Notes under the pieces: generated by a model
Databases searched by the model: none
Told to the model about the DNA's origin: nothing
The model's input: the letters and a program-made list of their open reading frames with translations, nothing else
Source of the DNA: CAZLFA01 sp964558665
GTDB taxonomy: Bacteria; Desulfobacterota; Syntrophia; Syntrophales; PHBD01
Direction of reading: 5' to 3'
DNA: 33,321 nucleotides
Assembly: GCA_964558665.1 (NCBI GenBank)
Contig: CAZLFA010000047.1
Coordinates: forward strand, 1 to 33,321
Shown: in pieces, positions 9,301-16,166 of the stretch
How the letters are laid out: the number at the start of each line of letters is the position of its first letter
Position numbering within the stretch: position 1 is the first letter of the stretch
Translations under genes and position numbers: made by a program

Positions 9301-10107
9301 CCCGTTCGCAAGATCCCCGGGTCGGCACCGACGTGCAAAATCGTCATGGAGTCCGGCTTCCTTGAGTTCCTTCATTATGGCGTCAAGGGCGGATCCGTTT
9401 TCAATCGTGAACATGACCTGAATCCCTGCCGAATCTCTTCCCCTGACCTCAAGCCTGTCCACGCAGTTGAGGAGATAGTTGATCTCCCTGTATTTCTTGA
9501 GGTCCCAGGGAGTGATGCTGCCGGCGTCGGATATTCCGGCCAGTGACATGATCTGCTGCCTGCCCGCCAGCACGTCCCTGTCCAGAGCCCAGATAATATC
9601 CTTGAGCATTATGAGCCTGCCGCTCACCAATTCCAGTTCGGTTGTGGAGAACCTGCCGGCATTAACGTCGAGGGTCCTCTCCTGGTCTTCCAGAAAGGCC
9701 TTCATTCGCGACAGAAGTTCTGCAAGCCGGTCGTACCGCTGAGGATGGAAGAACAGGCCGTTATGGTTTTCATCCTTTTTCAGGAGGTGAACCGCCTCCT
9801 CCATTTCCTCAAGACAATGTTTGCTGTCCAGATATTTATCGGCGGTGATTTTGCCCTGCATGAGAGCGTCGATGCCATGGGCGGCAACGGCTTCATAATG
9901 GACGGCCAATGTTTCGCAGGGATTGGAATGCTCTTTTTCAACCGGCCGCTTTATAGTCATGATTCCGGCCAGACCGCAACAGAGCATCTCTGACAGGACA
10001 GGGAAAATTGTGATCGACGCATTTGGAACGCACCGGGGGTCTTTGCCGATGTATATCCTCCACGGCTTGATCTTGTCTTGAAATCTTCTGATAATATTTT
10101 TCATCAT
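6373..10107 (-). CDS. Giant GlmS-like glutamine amidotransferase/SIS protein
   Basis: A 1244-residue homologue of glucosamine-6-phosphate synthase, about twice the usual 600 residues. An Ntn amidotransferase domain starts at CCGLAGIM (43-50), is interrupted by a helical insert of about 160 residues, and resumes at RLEVRGRDSAGI (218-229). HTRWASVG (339-346) and LNGDIDNY (376-383) match HTRWATHG and HNGxIENY. Two SIS domains follow: HFFLKEI (554-560), ITQSGTTTDT (667-676), VASTKAF (721-727), then about 780-910 with VIENKKH (822-828). Residues 920-1244 are an extension I do not recognise. The GlmS tail AKSVTVE, with the lysine that binds fructose-6-phosphate, is not visible. The presumed catalytic Cys is preceded by 42-43 residues, so cleavage would be needed for Ntn chemistry. 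The neighbours (GlmU-like, dapF, dapL) suggest an amino-sugar step in cell-wall synthesis. The exact reaction is unknown. Confidence 0.85.
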   Translation of the reverse strand: MMKNIIRRFQDKIKPWRIYIGKDPRCVPNASITIFPVLSEMLCCGLAGIMTIKRPVEKEHSNPCETLAVHYEAVAAHGIDALMQGKITADKYLDSKHCLEEMEEAVHLLKKDENHNGLFFHPQRYDRLAELLSRMKAFLEDQERTLDVNAGRFSTTELELVSGRLIMLKDIIWALDRDVLAGRQQIMSLAGISDAGSITPWDLKKYREINYLLNCVDRLEVRGRDSAGIQVMFTIENGSALDAIMKELKEAGLHDDFARRCRPGDLANGSISIYSGNVNPASAPSAQGSLATLSFTYKTFSVIGELGRNVKELRKSIEADAVFRLFAGSRDVFLASLAHTRWASVGSITEENCHPINSHTVKNNSGKNGCSISVVLNGDIDNYQSLREKLEAGDEMIAPELTTDTKIIPLQIRKYLSEGKALVEAFRLAVNDFEGSHAISMVSDLEPGKVFLALKGSGQTIYIGLAGDKYIISSELYGLVEATPWFIQMDGEKPSQADGSGRAGQIFILDQDSEGWLSGIDAFYYDKTKISLDRSNIRKAEITTRDIDRSTYPHFFLKEINESTLSVKKTLRGKYRVTPGEDGGKKVVFNLGEDIVPLKIRLGLTEGSLRRAVIIGHGTAAVAGCAVADSFERYLKGASLKAEAKIASELSGFFMEDDLHDTLIIAITQSGTTTDTNRAVAMAAERGASVIAIVNRRQSDITGKSDGVFYTSDGRDIEMSVASTKAFYSQIIAGHVLALYFARHLGTMSDDAIAEELSNLENIPALMAGVLEKRDLIKKSVESLAKKKKYWAVVGSGPNKVAADEIRIKLSELCYKTISSDVIENKKHIDLSAEPLIIACAAGNPETVAGDIAKDVAIFKAHKAGVVVFADEGDHRFDSIADTVIEIPKAPLPAPVILNTLAGHLWGYYAACSIDDDALYIREFRSRFDLKMVEQIRKRYNIYERIADKQLRRILIDFSSRFNEMRNSGAFLFTNVKTVSDIVLLLKYSAGKLPLEDFWQDFKVRDDIASPLTLLDISLGNLIDELSRPVDAIRHQAKTVTVGTSRKEQILQGTLFELLKDLGFTAKNLVSRSIPAITRIQPAIASVEGYTLYEINNLEHDGSLTEGTTIAIKARAGRSLTMHSRTEGAGVLMGTKKTIVRTRNIYVGQGKSDGASIVIIPVLNNGTNIGNLLLVHVSFNENLPVAAKRSILGNRYNDIRNLINEYNLAWDDRYLETIPLQNLLGEQVEIIARLIRNNIEKKRD

Positions 10108-10134
10108 CGTTCTGTTTGTATATATAACCTTTCA

Positions 10135-11400
10135 TCATCTGCATGAGGGAATAAATTCCATCGCCCGGCCGGTAATGTTATTTACAATGCCGGTCAGCCA
10201 CAGGACTCCGGCGGCCGCTACATCGGAATCAAGTGCCTGTATAAATTCCGTGTATTCCAGAACAGTTTTCTTTTTTCCTTTGAATGCAGCGTTGACGAAT
10301 ACCTCTCTGTCTTCCGCGCCGGTTTCTTCCCCGCAACCGCCTGTCAAATACCTCTCAAGCGCAGGCCAGTTTTTCATGAGCTCGCGTTTCTGCTTTAAGA
10401 GCCTGCTGCGGGCAGCGCCTGCGGGAAGCTTCTCTGCATGTATAATTGATCGGTTCATCTTTTCCGTAAAATCACGGAATCTCTTTATGCGTTCTTCAAT
10501 GGCCGAATCCAAAATCTCCAGGGCTCCTGAACAAAGATCTCCACCGCTATCGACCCTTTTAAAGAAATGCGTTCTCACATGCGTGTACCATTGCCTCAGA
10601 GCCATGATGTTGGCAATATAGGAGATATTGTTTGCGACCTTTCCGGATATATCAGGATAAAAGCCGGGTATGAAATTTTTTTCCTGCATGGTGTGATCGG
10701 CGACTCGCAGCAGTTTTCCGCCTTCCGGGCAGTCTCCGCTGTATATTGTCCCCGCTGCGATGACGGTTCCGTAGCCGATGCGCGCCGGACCGACCAGGCC
10801 GCCTTGTCCTCCCAGAAAAATCGGCGGCTGTCTCAGCATGACGCCCGACGGCACGTCGCCGAGCATCGACGGCGTCGCCTTGTCCTGGTTCGGCGTATAA
10901 TTGAAGTGGATGTAGGAACTGCCCACTTCGCTGTGATTCCGTCGGCTGGTGCCGCCGGCCATAAAACAGTCACAGAAGTTGATCAGACTGCCCAAAGTGA
11001 CAAAAGGAAAGAGGATTGTCTGCTTGAGGCCCACAGTGTGGGCGCAGCTTGCGTGCTCTTCAAGGAGACATCCCTCTCTTACCTGCGCCCCGCTGCCCAG
11101 GGATACACCCGCCAGAAAAACAGATGACCGGAAGTAACCGCCGTTAAGTGACACATTCGGGCCTATGATGCAGTCTTCCGCCGTCACCGGCGCTTCCCTC
11201 CCCATCCTGACGCCGCTGCAGATAAGCGTCCGGCTCCCTGTAATGCGGGTTCCCGCATGCAGAAAAACATCTTTGCCGGAAATCCTGTCAGGCGACACCT
11301 CCTCTCCGATATAAACTGAATCGGGCTGAGGAATATGAACACCCTTCGTTATCAGCTTAACGATCTTATCCGGCAGTCTTTTTTGCTTATTCGTCTCCAT
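10135..11400 (-). CDS. Left-handed beta-helix protein, GlmU acyltransferase-like
   Basis: A 421-residue protein. Residues 30-225 are hexapeptide repeats (ISGKDVFLHAGTRITG, CIIGPNVSLNGGYF, VFLAGVSLGSGAQV, ILFPFVTLGSLINF, ARIGYGTVIAAGTIY), as in the acetyltransferase half of GlmU. A stretch RNHSEVGSSYIHFNYTPNQD (154-173) sits where GlmU has its acceptor and acetyl-CoA loop. The nucleotidyltransferase half of GlmU is absent. In its place is a helical C-terminal region from about residue 245 to the end. The likely role is acyl transfer to, or binding of, an amino sugar or sugar nucleotide; annotation as a UDP-GlcNAc pyrophosphorylase would overreach. It lies 27 bases before the GlmS-like gene and is probably its functional partner. 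The ribosome site before the ATG is weak; a GAGGAG lies about 20 bases upstream. Confidence 0.75.
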   Translation of the reverse strand: METNKQKRLPDKIVKLITKGVHIPQPDSVYIGEEVSPDRISGKDVFLHAGTRITGSRTLICSGVRMGREAPVTAEDCIIGPNVSLNGGYFRSSVFLAGVSLGSGAQVREGCLLEEHASCAHTVGLKQTILFPFVTLGSLINFCDCFMAGGTSRRNHSEVGSSYIHFNYTPNQDKATPSMLGDVPSGVMLRQPPIFLGGQGGLVGPARIGYGTVIAAGTIYSGDCPEGGKLLRVADHTMQEKNFIPGFYPDISGKVANNISYIANIMALRQWYTHVRTHFFKRVDSGGDLCSGALEILDSAIEERIKRFRDFTEKMNRSIIHAEKLPAGAARSRLLKQKRELMKNWPALERYLTGGCGEETGAEDREVFVNAAFKGKKKTVLEYTEFIQALDSDVAAAGVLWLTGIVNNITGRAMEFIPSCR

Positions 11401-11471
11401 AGGCTATGGCAGGATAGAATGCTCCTCGGATAATGACTCACATGCCGGGTCATTTAAAAACAGGCCGGCAC

Positions 11472-11771
11472 CTAATCTCTCTGGCAGTCAATCCCAAACT
11501 TGATCAGCTTTTTCTGGAAGGTATTGCGATTAATTCCAAGGTAAGCCGCGGCTTTGCTTTTGATGTTATCCGACTGCCGCAGTGCAACCTTAAACAGGCT
11601 TTTCTCAACCATTGACAGAACGTCCTCATGCAGCCGGCTTTTGCCGTTTCCCGTTGACTGCATGAATTTGGCAAGATCCTCTATCTTCTTTTCGATGATG
11701 ACGTCAATGGCCTCAGATGCAACCGTATCAACCTTTTTTATATTAACAACAACCCGCTTTTGAGAAATCAT
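11472..11771 (-). CDS. Fis-family DNA-binding regulator
   Basis: A 99-residue protein with a C-terminal Fis-type helix-turn-helix: an LHEDVLSMVEKSLFKVALRQ helix, then SKAAAYLGINRNTFQKKLIKFGI. This matches the C-terminal DNA-binding domain of Fis and NtrC-type activators, without an AAA+ domain. The start MISQKRVVVN at 11769-11771 follows AGGGGACTACAT; the longer frame to 11849 would add a non-Fis-like hydrophobic segment. It is the first gene of the minus-strand run leading into the GlmU-like and GlmS-like genes, with a 71-base gap, and may regulate it. A perfect inverted repeat at 11834-11846 lies over its presumed promoter. The target is unknown; a global nucleoid role like E. coli Fis is possible. 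Confidence 0.88.
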   Translation of the reverse strand: MISQKRVVVNIKKVDTVASEAIDVIIEKKIEDLAKFMQSTGNGKSRLHEDVLSMVEKSLFKVALRQSDNIKSKAAAYLGINRNTFQKKLIKFGIDCQRD

Positions 11772-11820
11772 ATGTAGTCCCCTGTAATTATGTGTAAGAA
11801 TAAAAAGAATAAAATAAAAA

Positions 11821-11849
11821 AATCGATTCGGCAACAAGCCGCTTGTCAA
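11821..11849 (-). promoter_or_regulatory. Possible promoter/operator of the Fis-type regulator
   Basis: On the minus strand a perfect TTGACA (11844-11849) is overlapped by the inverted repeat ACAAGC-C-GCTTGT (11834-11846). With a 17-base spacer the -10 would be TCGATT, a weak match, so the promoter is uncertain. A symmetrical site over the -35 region is what an autorepressor would use. Confidence 0.3.
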
Positions 11850-11935
11850 TAATCAATCGGGGTTTCACCCTGTTCCCTGGTCTATCACCTCCAGTATACA
11901 ATAGTTCTGAGAGTTGAATTAGTCTGTGAAATAAA

Positions 11936-12454
11936 TCACAACGGAAAAAATTTAACAACAATGATGCCCGTCAGCACAATCAACGCAATCCATGCGCCGA
12001 CAAAATCGGATACATTTTTCATGGGTGCTGCGATCTGCGCAGGCACGTTTTCCTCTACCTTTTCACTATCGAGATGATTGCTTATGTGGCGGATCAAAGC
12101 TTCATATTTTTCATAGGCATTTGACAGAACATAGTATCCCTTTGTTGTAGTCAAAAGAAAATATGCCTTGCTGCGCATCACCATAAGCCCCAGATGGGTG
12201 ATTTCCTGCCATTGCAGGGTCTTTACCCTTAAAAATTTTTTAATGACAATGCCGTTCTCGTCAGCGGTTACACGCCTGGAAAATGATTCGATAAAGATCA
12301 GCACAGCCGGAATCAAAATGACTGTCAGCACCATCCTCTCTGTGGAACTTCCCTTGTAAAACACGGATAGAAGAAGGAGCGTCAGCAGAAGCAGGACATC
12401 GATGCCCAGCGGGATCAGAAATAGATTTCTGATTCTGAATACCTGTTGATTCAT
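11936..12454 (-). CDS. Membrane protein with PH-like domain, function unknown
   Basis: A 172-residue protein. There are two adjacent membrane segments near the N-terminus (LFLIPLGIDVLLLLTLLLL, about 11-32, and MVLTVILIPAVLIFIESF), then a soluble region RRVTADENGIVIKKFLRVKTLQWQEI ... GYYVLSNAYEKYEALIRHI, and a final membrane segment IALIVLTGIIVVKFFPL. The middle part resembles bacterial PH-like domains (YdbT/YcxB type), where a short beta sandwich follows a membrane hairpin. I chose the ATG at 12452-12454, which follows GGGGGGATCGTGTTC; the longer frame overlaps moaC. It lies 34 bases after moaC in the same direction and is probably co-transcribed, but no functional link to molybdopterin is evident. 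Confidence 0.75.
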   Translation of the reverse strand: MNQQVFRIRNLFLIPLGIDVLLLLTLLLLSVFYKGSSTERMVLTVILIPAVLIFIESFSRRVTADENGIVIKKFLRVKTLQWQEITHLGLMVMRSKAYFLLTTTKGYYVLSNAYEKYEALIRHISNHLDSEKVEENVPAQIAAPMKNVSDFVGAWIALIVLTGIIVVKFFPL

Positions 12455-12488
12455 GAACACGATCCCCCCATTTCGAGAAAAAGAAAAA

Positions 12489-12980
12489 TTACTTCGATTT
12501 TTCCTTCCTGACAAACAGGCCGCTTTTGCCGCCTTTCTTGAACATCAGTTTTATATCAGACAGGATCATCTCCCGATCAACAGCCTTGCACATGTCATAT
12601 ATTGTAAGGGCAGCCACGCTCACCGCAGATAATGCCTCCATCTCGACGCCCGTTCTGCCCATCGTCCTCACCCTGGCTTCTATCATCACTTCTCCCTTCA
12701 CGGCATCCGCCTTGAAGTTCACGTCGATGCCGGTCAATTCGAGCGGGTGGCACATGGGAATCATATCGGCCGTCCTTTTGGCAGCCATGATGCCGGCTAT
12801 CCTCGCCGTACCGAAAACGTCTCCTTTGGACACGCCGCCCGTTTGAATCAGATCCACCGTCTCCGGCTTCATAAGCACCCTGCCGCTGGCCAGAGCTTCG
12901 CGATGAGAGGTCACCTTGGAAGTGACATCAACCATCTGGGCGCAGCCTTCATCATCGAGATGGGATAGACGGGCTATCAT
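12489..12980 (-). CDS. moaC: Cyclic pyranopterin monophosphate synthase (MoaC)
   Basis: A 163-residue molybdenum cofactor enzyme. It converts the 3',8-cyclo-GTP made by MoaA to cyclic pyranopterin monophosphate in the cytoplasm. Recognisable motifs are LSHLDDEGCAQMVDVTSK at the N-terminus, GVSKGDVFGTARIAGIMAAKRT, the active-site MCHPLELTGID, and the MGRTGVEMEALSAVSVAALT / YDMCKAVD helix. Length is typical. I start at the ATG 12978-12980 because the family begins there and because the promoter at 13039-13067 leaves the upstream open frame as leader. moaA and other cofactor genes are not in this window. Confidence 0.95.
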   Translation of the reverse strand: MIARLSHLDDEGCAQMVDVTSKVTSHREALASGRVLMKPETVDLIQTGGVSKGDVFGTARIAGIMAAKRTADMIPMCHPLELTGIDVNFKADAVKGEVMIEARVRTMGRTGVEMEALSAVSVAALTIYDMCKAVDREMILSDIKLMFKKGGKSGLFVRKEKSK

Positions 12981-13038
12981 ATAGATTCTTTTGAGGTTTT
13001 TATGGTAATCGATGAAGCTTCCTGACAATTTGGCGTTG

Positions 13039-13067
13039 ACCTTAGCACAGGCATTTTTAACCGTCAA
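13039..13067 (-). promoter_or_regulatory. Promoter of moaC
   Basis: On the minus strand, -35 TTGACG (13062-13067) and -10 TAAGGT (13039-13044) have a 17-base spacer. The -35 is close to consensus; the -10 is weaker. The predicted start near 13032 leaves a leader of about 50 bases. Confidence 0.45.
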
Positions 13068-13217
13068 GACAGTTAAAAAAAATATTTTTTATGCCATTTT
13101 TTTACATCACCAAGGGTTTTGTTTTAAAAAAATGTCTTGCCATAACAGATACTTTTCTGACATACGTCCATCCCTTAAAACATTGACAATACAATAAATG
13201 TCTGCAGGACATGAAAG

Positions 13218-14747
13218 ATGATAGTCAAGGCCGTAAGCTGCACCGTTGTCGGAATTGAATCCCACCGTGTGGAAGTGGAGATAGATACATCTGCGGGGCT
13301 GCCTGTATTTTCTACAGTCGGACTTCCCGACGCCTCGGTTAAGGAAAGCAAAGACCGCATTAAGGCAGCCGTTAAAAACTCGGGTTACAGATTTCCCAGA
13401 AACCATGTCACCGTAAACCTGGCGCCTGCCGACATCAGAAAGGAGGGAACCGGTTTTGATCTTCCCATCGCTGTCGGCATCCTCGCCGCTGAGGAGACGA
13501 TACCAGGCGAACAGCTGAGCGGCTACTGCATCCTCGGTGAGCTTTCGCTTGACGGGACGGTCAAGGGTGTGCAGGGCGTGCTGTCAGCCGCTGTGCTGGC
13601 AAAGCAGGAAGGGCTTAAGGGTATCGTAGTCCCTGCGGACAATGCAGACGAGGCGGCTCTTGTCGAGGGGATAGATGTTATCGCCGTGTCAACACTGCCG
13701 GATGTCGTCGATTTTTTCAGAGGCGAGAAGACAATACCTCCTCACACTGCGGACATTTCAGAAACCTTTGGCCGCAACCTTCAATATCCTCTGGATTTTC
13801 AGGAAATCAGGGGACAGGATCAGGCGAAACGCGCTTTGGAAGTTGCTGCGGCCGGCGGACACAACATCCTCATGATAGGACCACCTGGTTCAGGCAAGAC
13901 CATGCTTGCTCAGCGCCTGCCTTCGATTCTGCCTTCGCTGCTTTTCGAGGAAGCCATAGAGACGACAAAGATTTTTTCCGTTGCCGGTTTGCTCGACAGG
14001 AAAAAAGCTTTGCAGGGTACAAGGCCGTTCCGGTCGCCTCATCATACCATATCGGATGCGGGTCTGATAGGAGGCGGACAGGTGCCGAGGCCCGGTGAGA
14101 TAAGTCTTGCCCATCACGGCGTTCTTTTCCTTGATGAGCTGCCGGAATTCAAAAAGAACGTTCTCGAAGCCTTGAGACAGCCTCTGGAAAATGGTTGCGT
14201 TACGATAACAAGATCATCCATAACCGCCACATATCCGGCAAGATTCATGCTGGTGGCCGCAATGAACCCCTGTCCCTGCGGCCATTACGGATCTTCCAGC
14301 CGGCCCTGCCGCTGTACTGCAAGGCAGATTCATCAGTACCAGACACGAATATCCGGCCCGCTAATGGATCGCATCGATATTCATATTGAAGTGCCTGCTG
14401 TGCGCTATCGGGATCTCACGGGAAAATACAACGGAGAAAACTCAGCGGCTGTTGCGGCGCGAATTGCGGCAGCCAGAGAAGTGCAGCAGGCGCGCTTTGA
14501 AAATGCAAAGGATTCGGTAAATGCACGCATGTCCGACCGGCAGATAAAGGCGCATTGCATTCTGGATGAAGAATCGCGGCGTATGGTAGAAATGGCCGTA
14601 GATAAACTGGGATTGAGCGCCCGTGCCTACACGCGGATATTGAAGGTTGCGCGGACGGTTGCCGATCTGGACGGCTCGGAATCAATAGAAGCCTGCCATG
14701 TGGCGGAGGCGATACAATATAGAACGCTTGATCGAAGGATCGTTTAG
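13218..14747 (+). CDS. comM: YifB/ComM-family Mg-chelatase-like AAA+ ATPase
   Basis: A 509-residue protein of full family length. The N-terminal 170 residues form a Lon-protease-like fold (MIVKAVSCTVVGIESHRVEV, LPVFSTVGLPDASVKESKDR, LAPADIRKEGTGFDLPIAVG). The AAA+ module has Walker A GPPGSGKTMLAQRLPSILP, an RSPHHTISDAGLIGGG loop, Walker B HHGVLFLDELPEF and MNPCPCGHYG. A C-terminal Mg-chelatase lid domain (LGLSARAYTRILKVARTVADL) follows. In Haemophilus and Vibrio, ComM is a hexameric helicase promoting branch migration during natural transformation; in non-competent bacteria its role is unclear. The GPPGSGKT motif appears intact. It starts a plus-strand run, with ilvE 55 bases downstream and moaC divergent upstream. 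Confidence 0.95.
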   Translation: MIVKAVSCTVVGIESHRVEVEIDTSAGLPVFSTVGLPDASVKESKDRIKAAVKNSGYRFPRNHVTVNLAPADIRKEGTGFDLPIAVGILAAEETIPGEQLSGYCILGELSLDGTVKGVQGVLSAAVLAKQEGLKGIVVPADNADEAALVEGIDVIAVSTLPDVVDFFRGEKTIPPHTADISETFGRNLQYPLDFQEIRGQDQAKRALEVAAAGGHNILMIGPPGSGKTMLAQRLPSILPSLLFEEAIETTKIFSVAGLLDRKKALQGTRPFRSPHHTISDAGLIGGGQVPRPGEISLAHHGVLFLDELPEFKKNVLEALRQPLENGCVTITRSSITATYPARFMLVAAMNPCPCGHYGSSSRPCRCTARQIHQYQTRISGPLMDRIDIHIEVPAVRYRDLTGKYNGENSAAVAARIAAAREVQQARFENAKDSVNARMSDRQIKAHCILDEESRRMVEMAVDKLGLSARAYTRILKVARTVADLDGSESIEACHVAEAIQYRTLDRRIV

Positions 14748-14802
14748 TGGTAAGTACATCTCTCTGTAAATTTCATTACGTAAAAAAAAGGGGGAAGACG
14801 TC

Positions 14803-15879
14803 ATGAAAATCAAGGTTGTGAAAGCGCCGCCGAAGAAGAGGAAGCAGAAACCTGTCGATGAATCCAAACTGGGATTTGGACGCATATTCACCGACCATAT
14901 GTTCACCATGTGGTACCACGAAAACAAAGGGTGGCACGATCCGAAGGTTGGACCCTACAAACCCGTTTCCATGGACCCGGCGGCAATGTGCCTCCATTAC
15001 GGACAGCTCATTTTTGAGGGCATGAAGGCATACCGGGGCAAGGACGGAAGCATCTATCTGTTCCGGCCCTGGGAAAACATCAAGCGTATGAATGCATCGG
15101 CAACACGGTTATGCATGCCCACAATCGATCAGGAGCTTTATCTGGAAGGACTCAAGAAACTTGTTCTTGTCGAGCAGGACTGGATCCCCAGAGGCAGCGG
15201 TACTTCGCTTTACATAAGGCCTACAATGGCGGCAATGGAAAAGGCCCTGGGTGTTCATCCCGCCAATGAGTACATTTTTTACATCATTGTCGGGCCGGTG
15301 GGTGCATATTATCCGGAAGGCTTCAGCCCCACGAAGATATATGTCATTGAGGATTATGTGCGGGCGGCACCCGGGGGCATCGGCTTCTGCAAAGCGGCAG
15401 GAAATTACGCAGCCAGCCTCCTGGCGAGCAAATACGCCATAGAGAAAGGATACACGCAAGTGCTCTGGCTCGACGCCGTATCGCGCAAATACGTGGAAGA
15501 AGTAGGCACAAGCAACATATTCTTTTTTATTAATGATGAATTGATAACTCCGCCCCTGTCCGGTTCTATTCTGCCGGGTGTGACGCGTGATTCGGTTATC
15601 CAAATCGCCAGAAGCTGGGGTGTAAAAGTTTCAGAGCGTGCGCTTTCCATGGACGAAATCCTGACGGCGGCATCCAAAGGCACTTTGACTGAGTCTTTTG
15701 CATCGGGAACGGCGGCAATTGTTTCCCCGATAGGTCAGATCTGCTATAGAGACAAAGAATATCTTTTCAACAATGGGAAGATCGGTGAATTGACGCAAAA
15801 ACTCTATAACGAAATGCTGCAAATCCAATACGGAGAAAAAGAGGATCCGTTCGGATGGCGTCTTAAAATATCAGGGTAG
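14803..15879 (+). CDS. ilvE: Branched-chain amino acid aminotransferase
   Basis: A 358-residue fold-type IV PLP enzyme, of the longer BCAT2-like type. It transaminates leucine, isoleucine and valine with 2-oxoglutarate. Visible motifs are FGRIFTDHMFTMWYHENKGW, LHYGQLIFEGMKAYRGKDGS, FRPWENIKRMNASATRLCMP, the lysine region IGFCKAAGNYAASLLAS (PLP Schiff-base lysine), YVEEVGTSNIFFFI and GSILPGVTRDSVIQIA, and ESFASGTAAIVSPIG near the C-terminus. The ATG follows GGGGGAAGACGTC. It lies 55 bases after comM; no separate promoter is obvious, so read-through is possible. Confidence 0.96.
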   Translation: MKIKVVKAPPKKRKQKPVDESKLGFGRIFTDHMFTMWYHENKGWHDPKVGPYKPVSMDPAAMCLHYGQLIFEGMKAYRGKDGSIYLFRPWENIKRMNASATRLCMPTIDQELYLEGLKKLVLVEQDWIPRGSGTSLYIRPTMAAMEKALGVHPANEYIFYIIVGPVGAYYPEGFSPTKIYVIEDYVRAAPGGIGFCKAAGNYAASLLASKYAIEKGYTQVLWLDAVSRKYVEEVGTSNIFFFINDELITPPLSGSILPGVTRDSVIQIARSWGVKVSERALSMDEILTAASKGTLTESFASGTAAIVSPIGQICYRDKEYLFNNGKIGELTQKLYNEMLQIQYGEKEDPFGWRLKISG

Positions 15880-15925
15880 CCTCCTATTGACTGCGATATT
15901 TGCCTTGAAACAGACACTTATGACC

Positions 15926-15972
15926 GCAATCCACAAAGGTGTTAATAAAACTGTTAACAAGGCTGTTGATAA
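15926..15972 (+). repeat. Three 12-bp iterons with DnaA-box-like cores
   Basis: Three 9-base words start exactly 12 bases apart: TGTTAATAA (15940), TGTTAACAA (15952) and TGTTGATAA (15964). The third is the complement of TTATCAACA, one mismatch from the DnaA box TTATCCACA; the others differ by two and three. CAATCCACA (15927-15935), the forward orientation with two mismatches, lies just upstream. An AT-rich stretch follows toward lolA. Confidence 0.45.
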
Positions 15973-16085
15973 CTTGCGTAAGTTTTGAATTGTTGCGATT
16001 TTATACCTCATTGCTTAAGGAGTAGGCAGGAATAAACATCAAAAATATCAAATAGTTGCTCGAACCATTGAATTATCCGATATTT

Positions 16086-16113
16086 TTGTACGCTTCCTGT
16101 AAATAGTTATAAA
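16086..16113 (+). promoter_or_regulatory. Possible promoter of lolA
   Basis: -35 TTGTAC (16086-16091) and -10 TATAAA (16108-16113) are separated by 16 bases. Transcription would start near 16120, after the first ATG (16119), which supports the second ATG (16167) as the lolA start. Confidence 0.4.
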
Positions 16114-16166
16114 CTCTCATGAAAAAAATTGAAAAAAATAACCCGAAAGATGTACGCGAAAGAATA

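Noticed and set aside
13078..13217. TTGACA at 13184-13189 as the comM promoter
   Set aside because: No acceptable -10 lies 16-18 bases downstream before the start codon.
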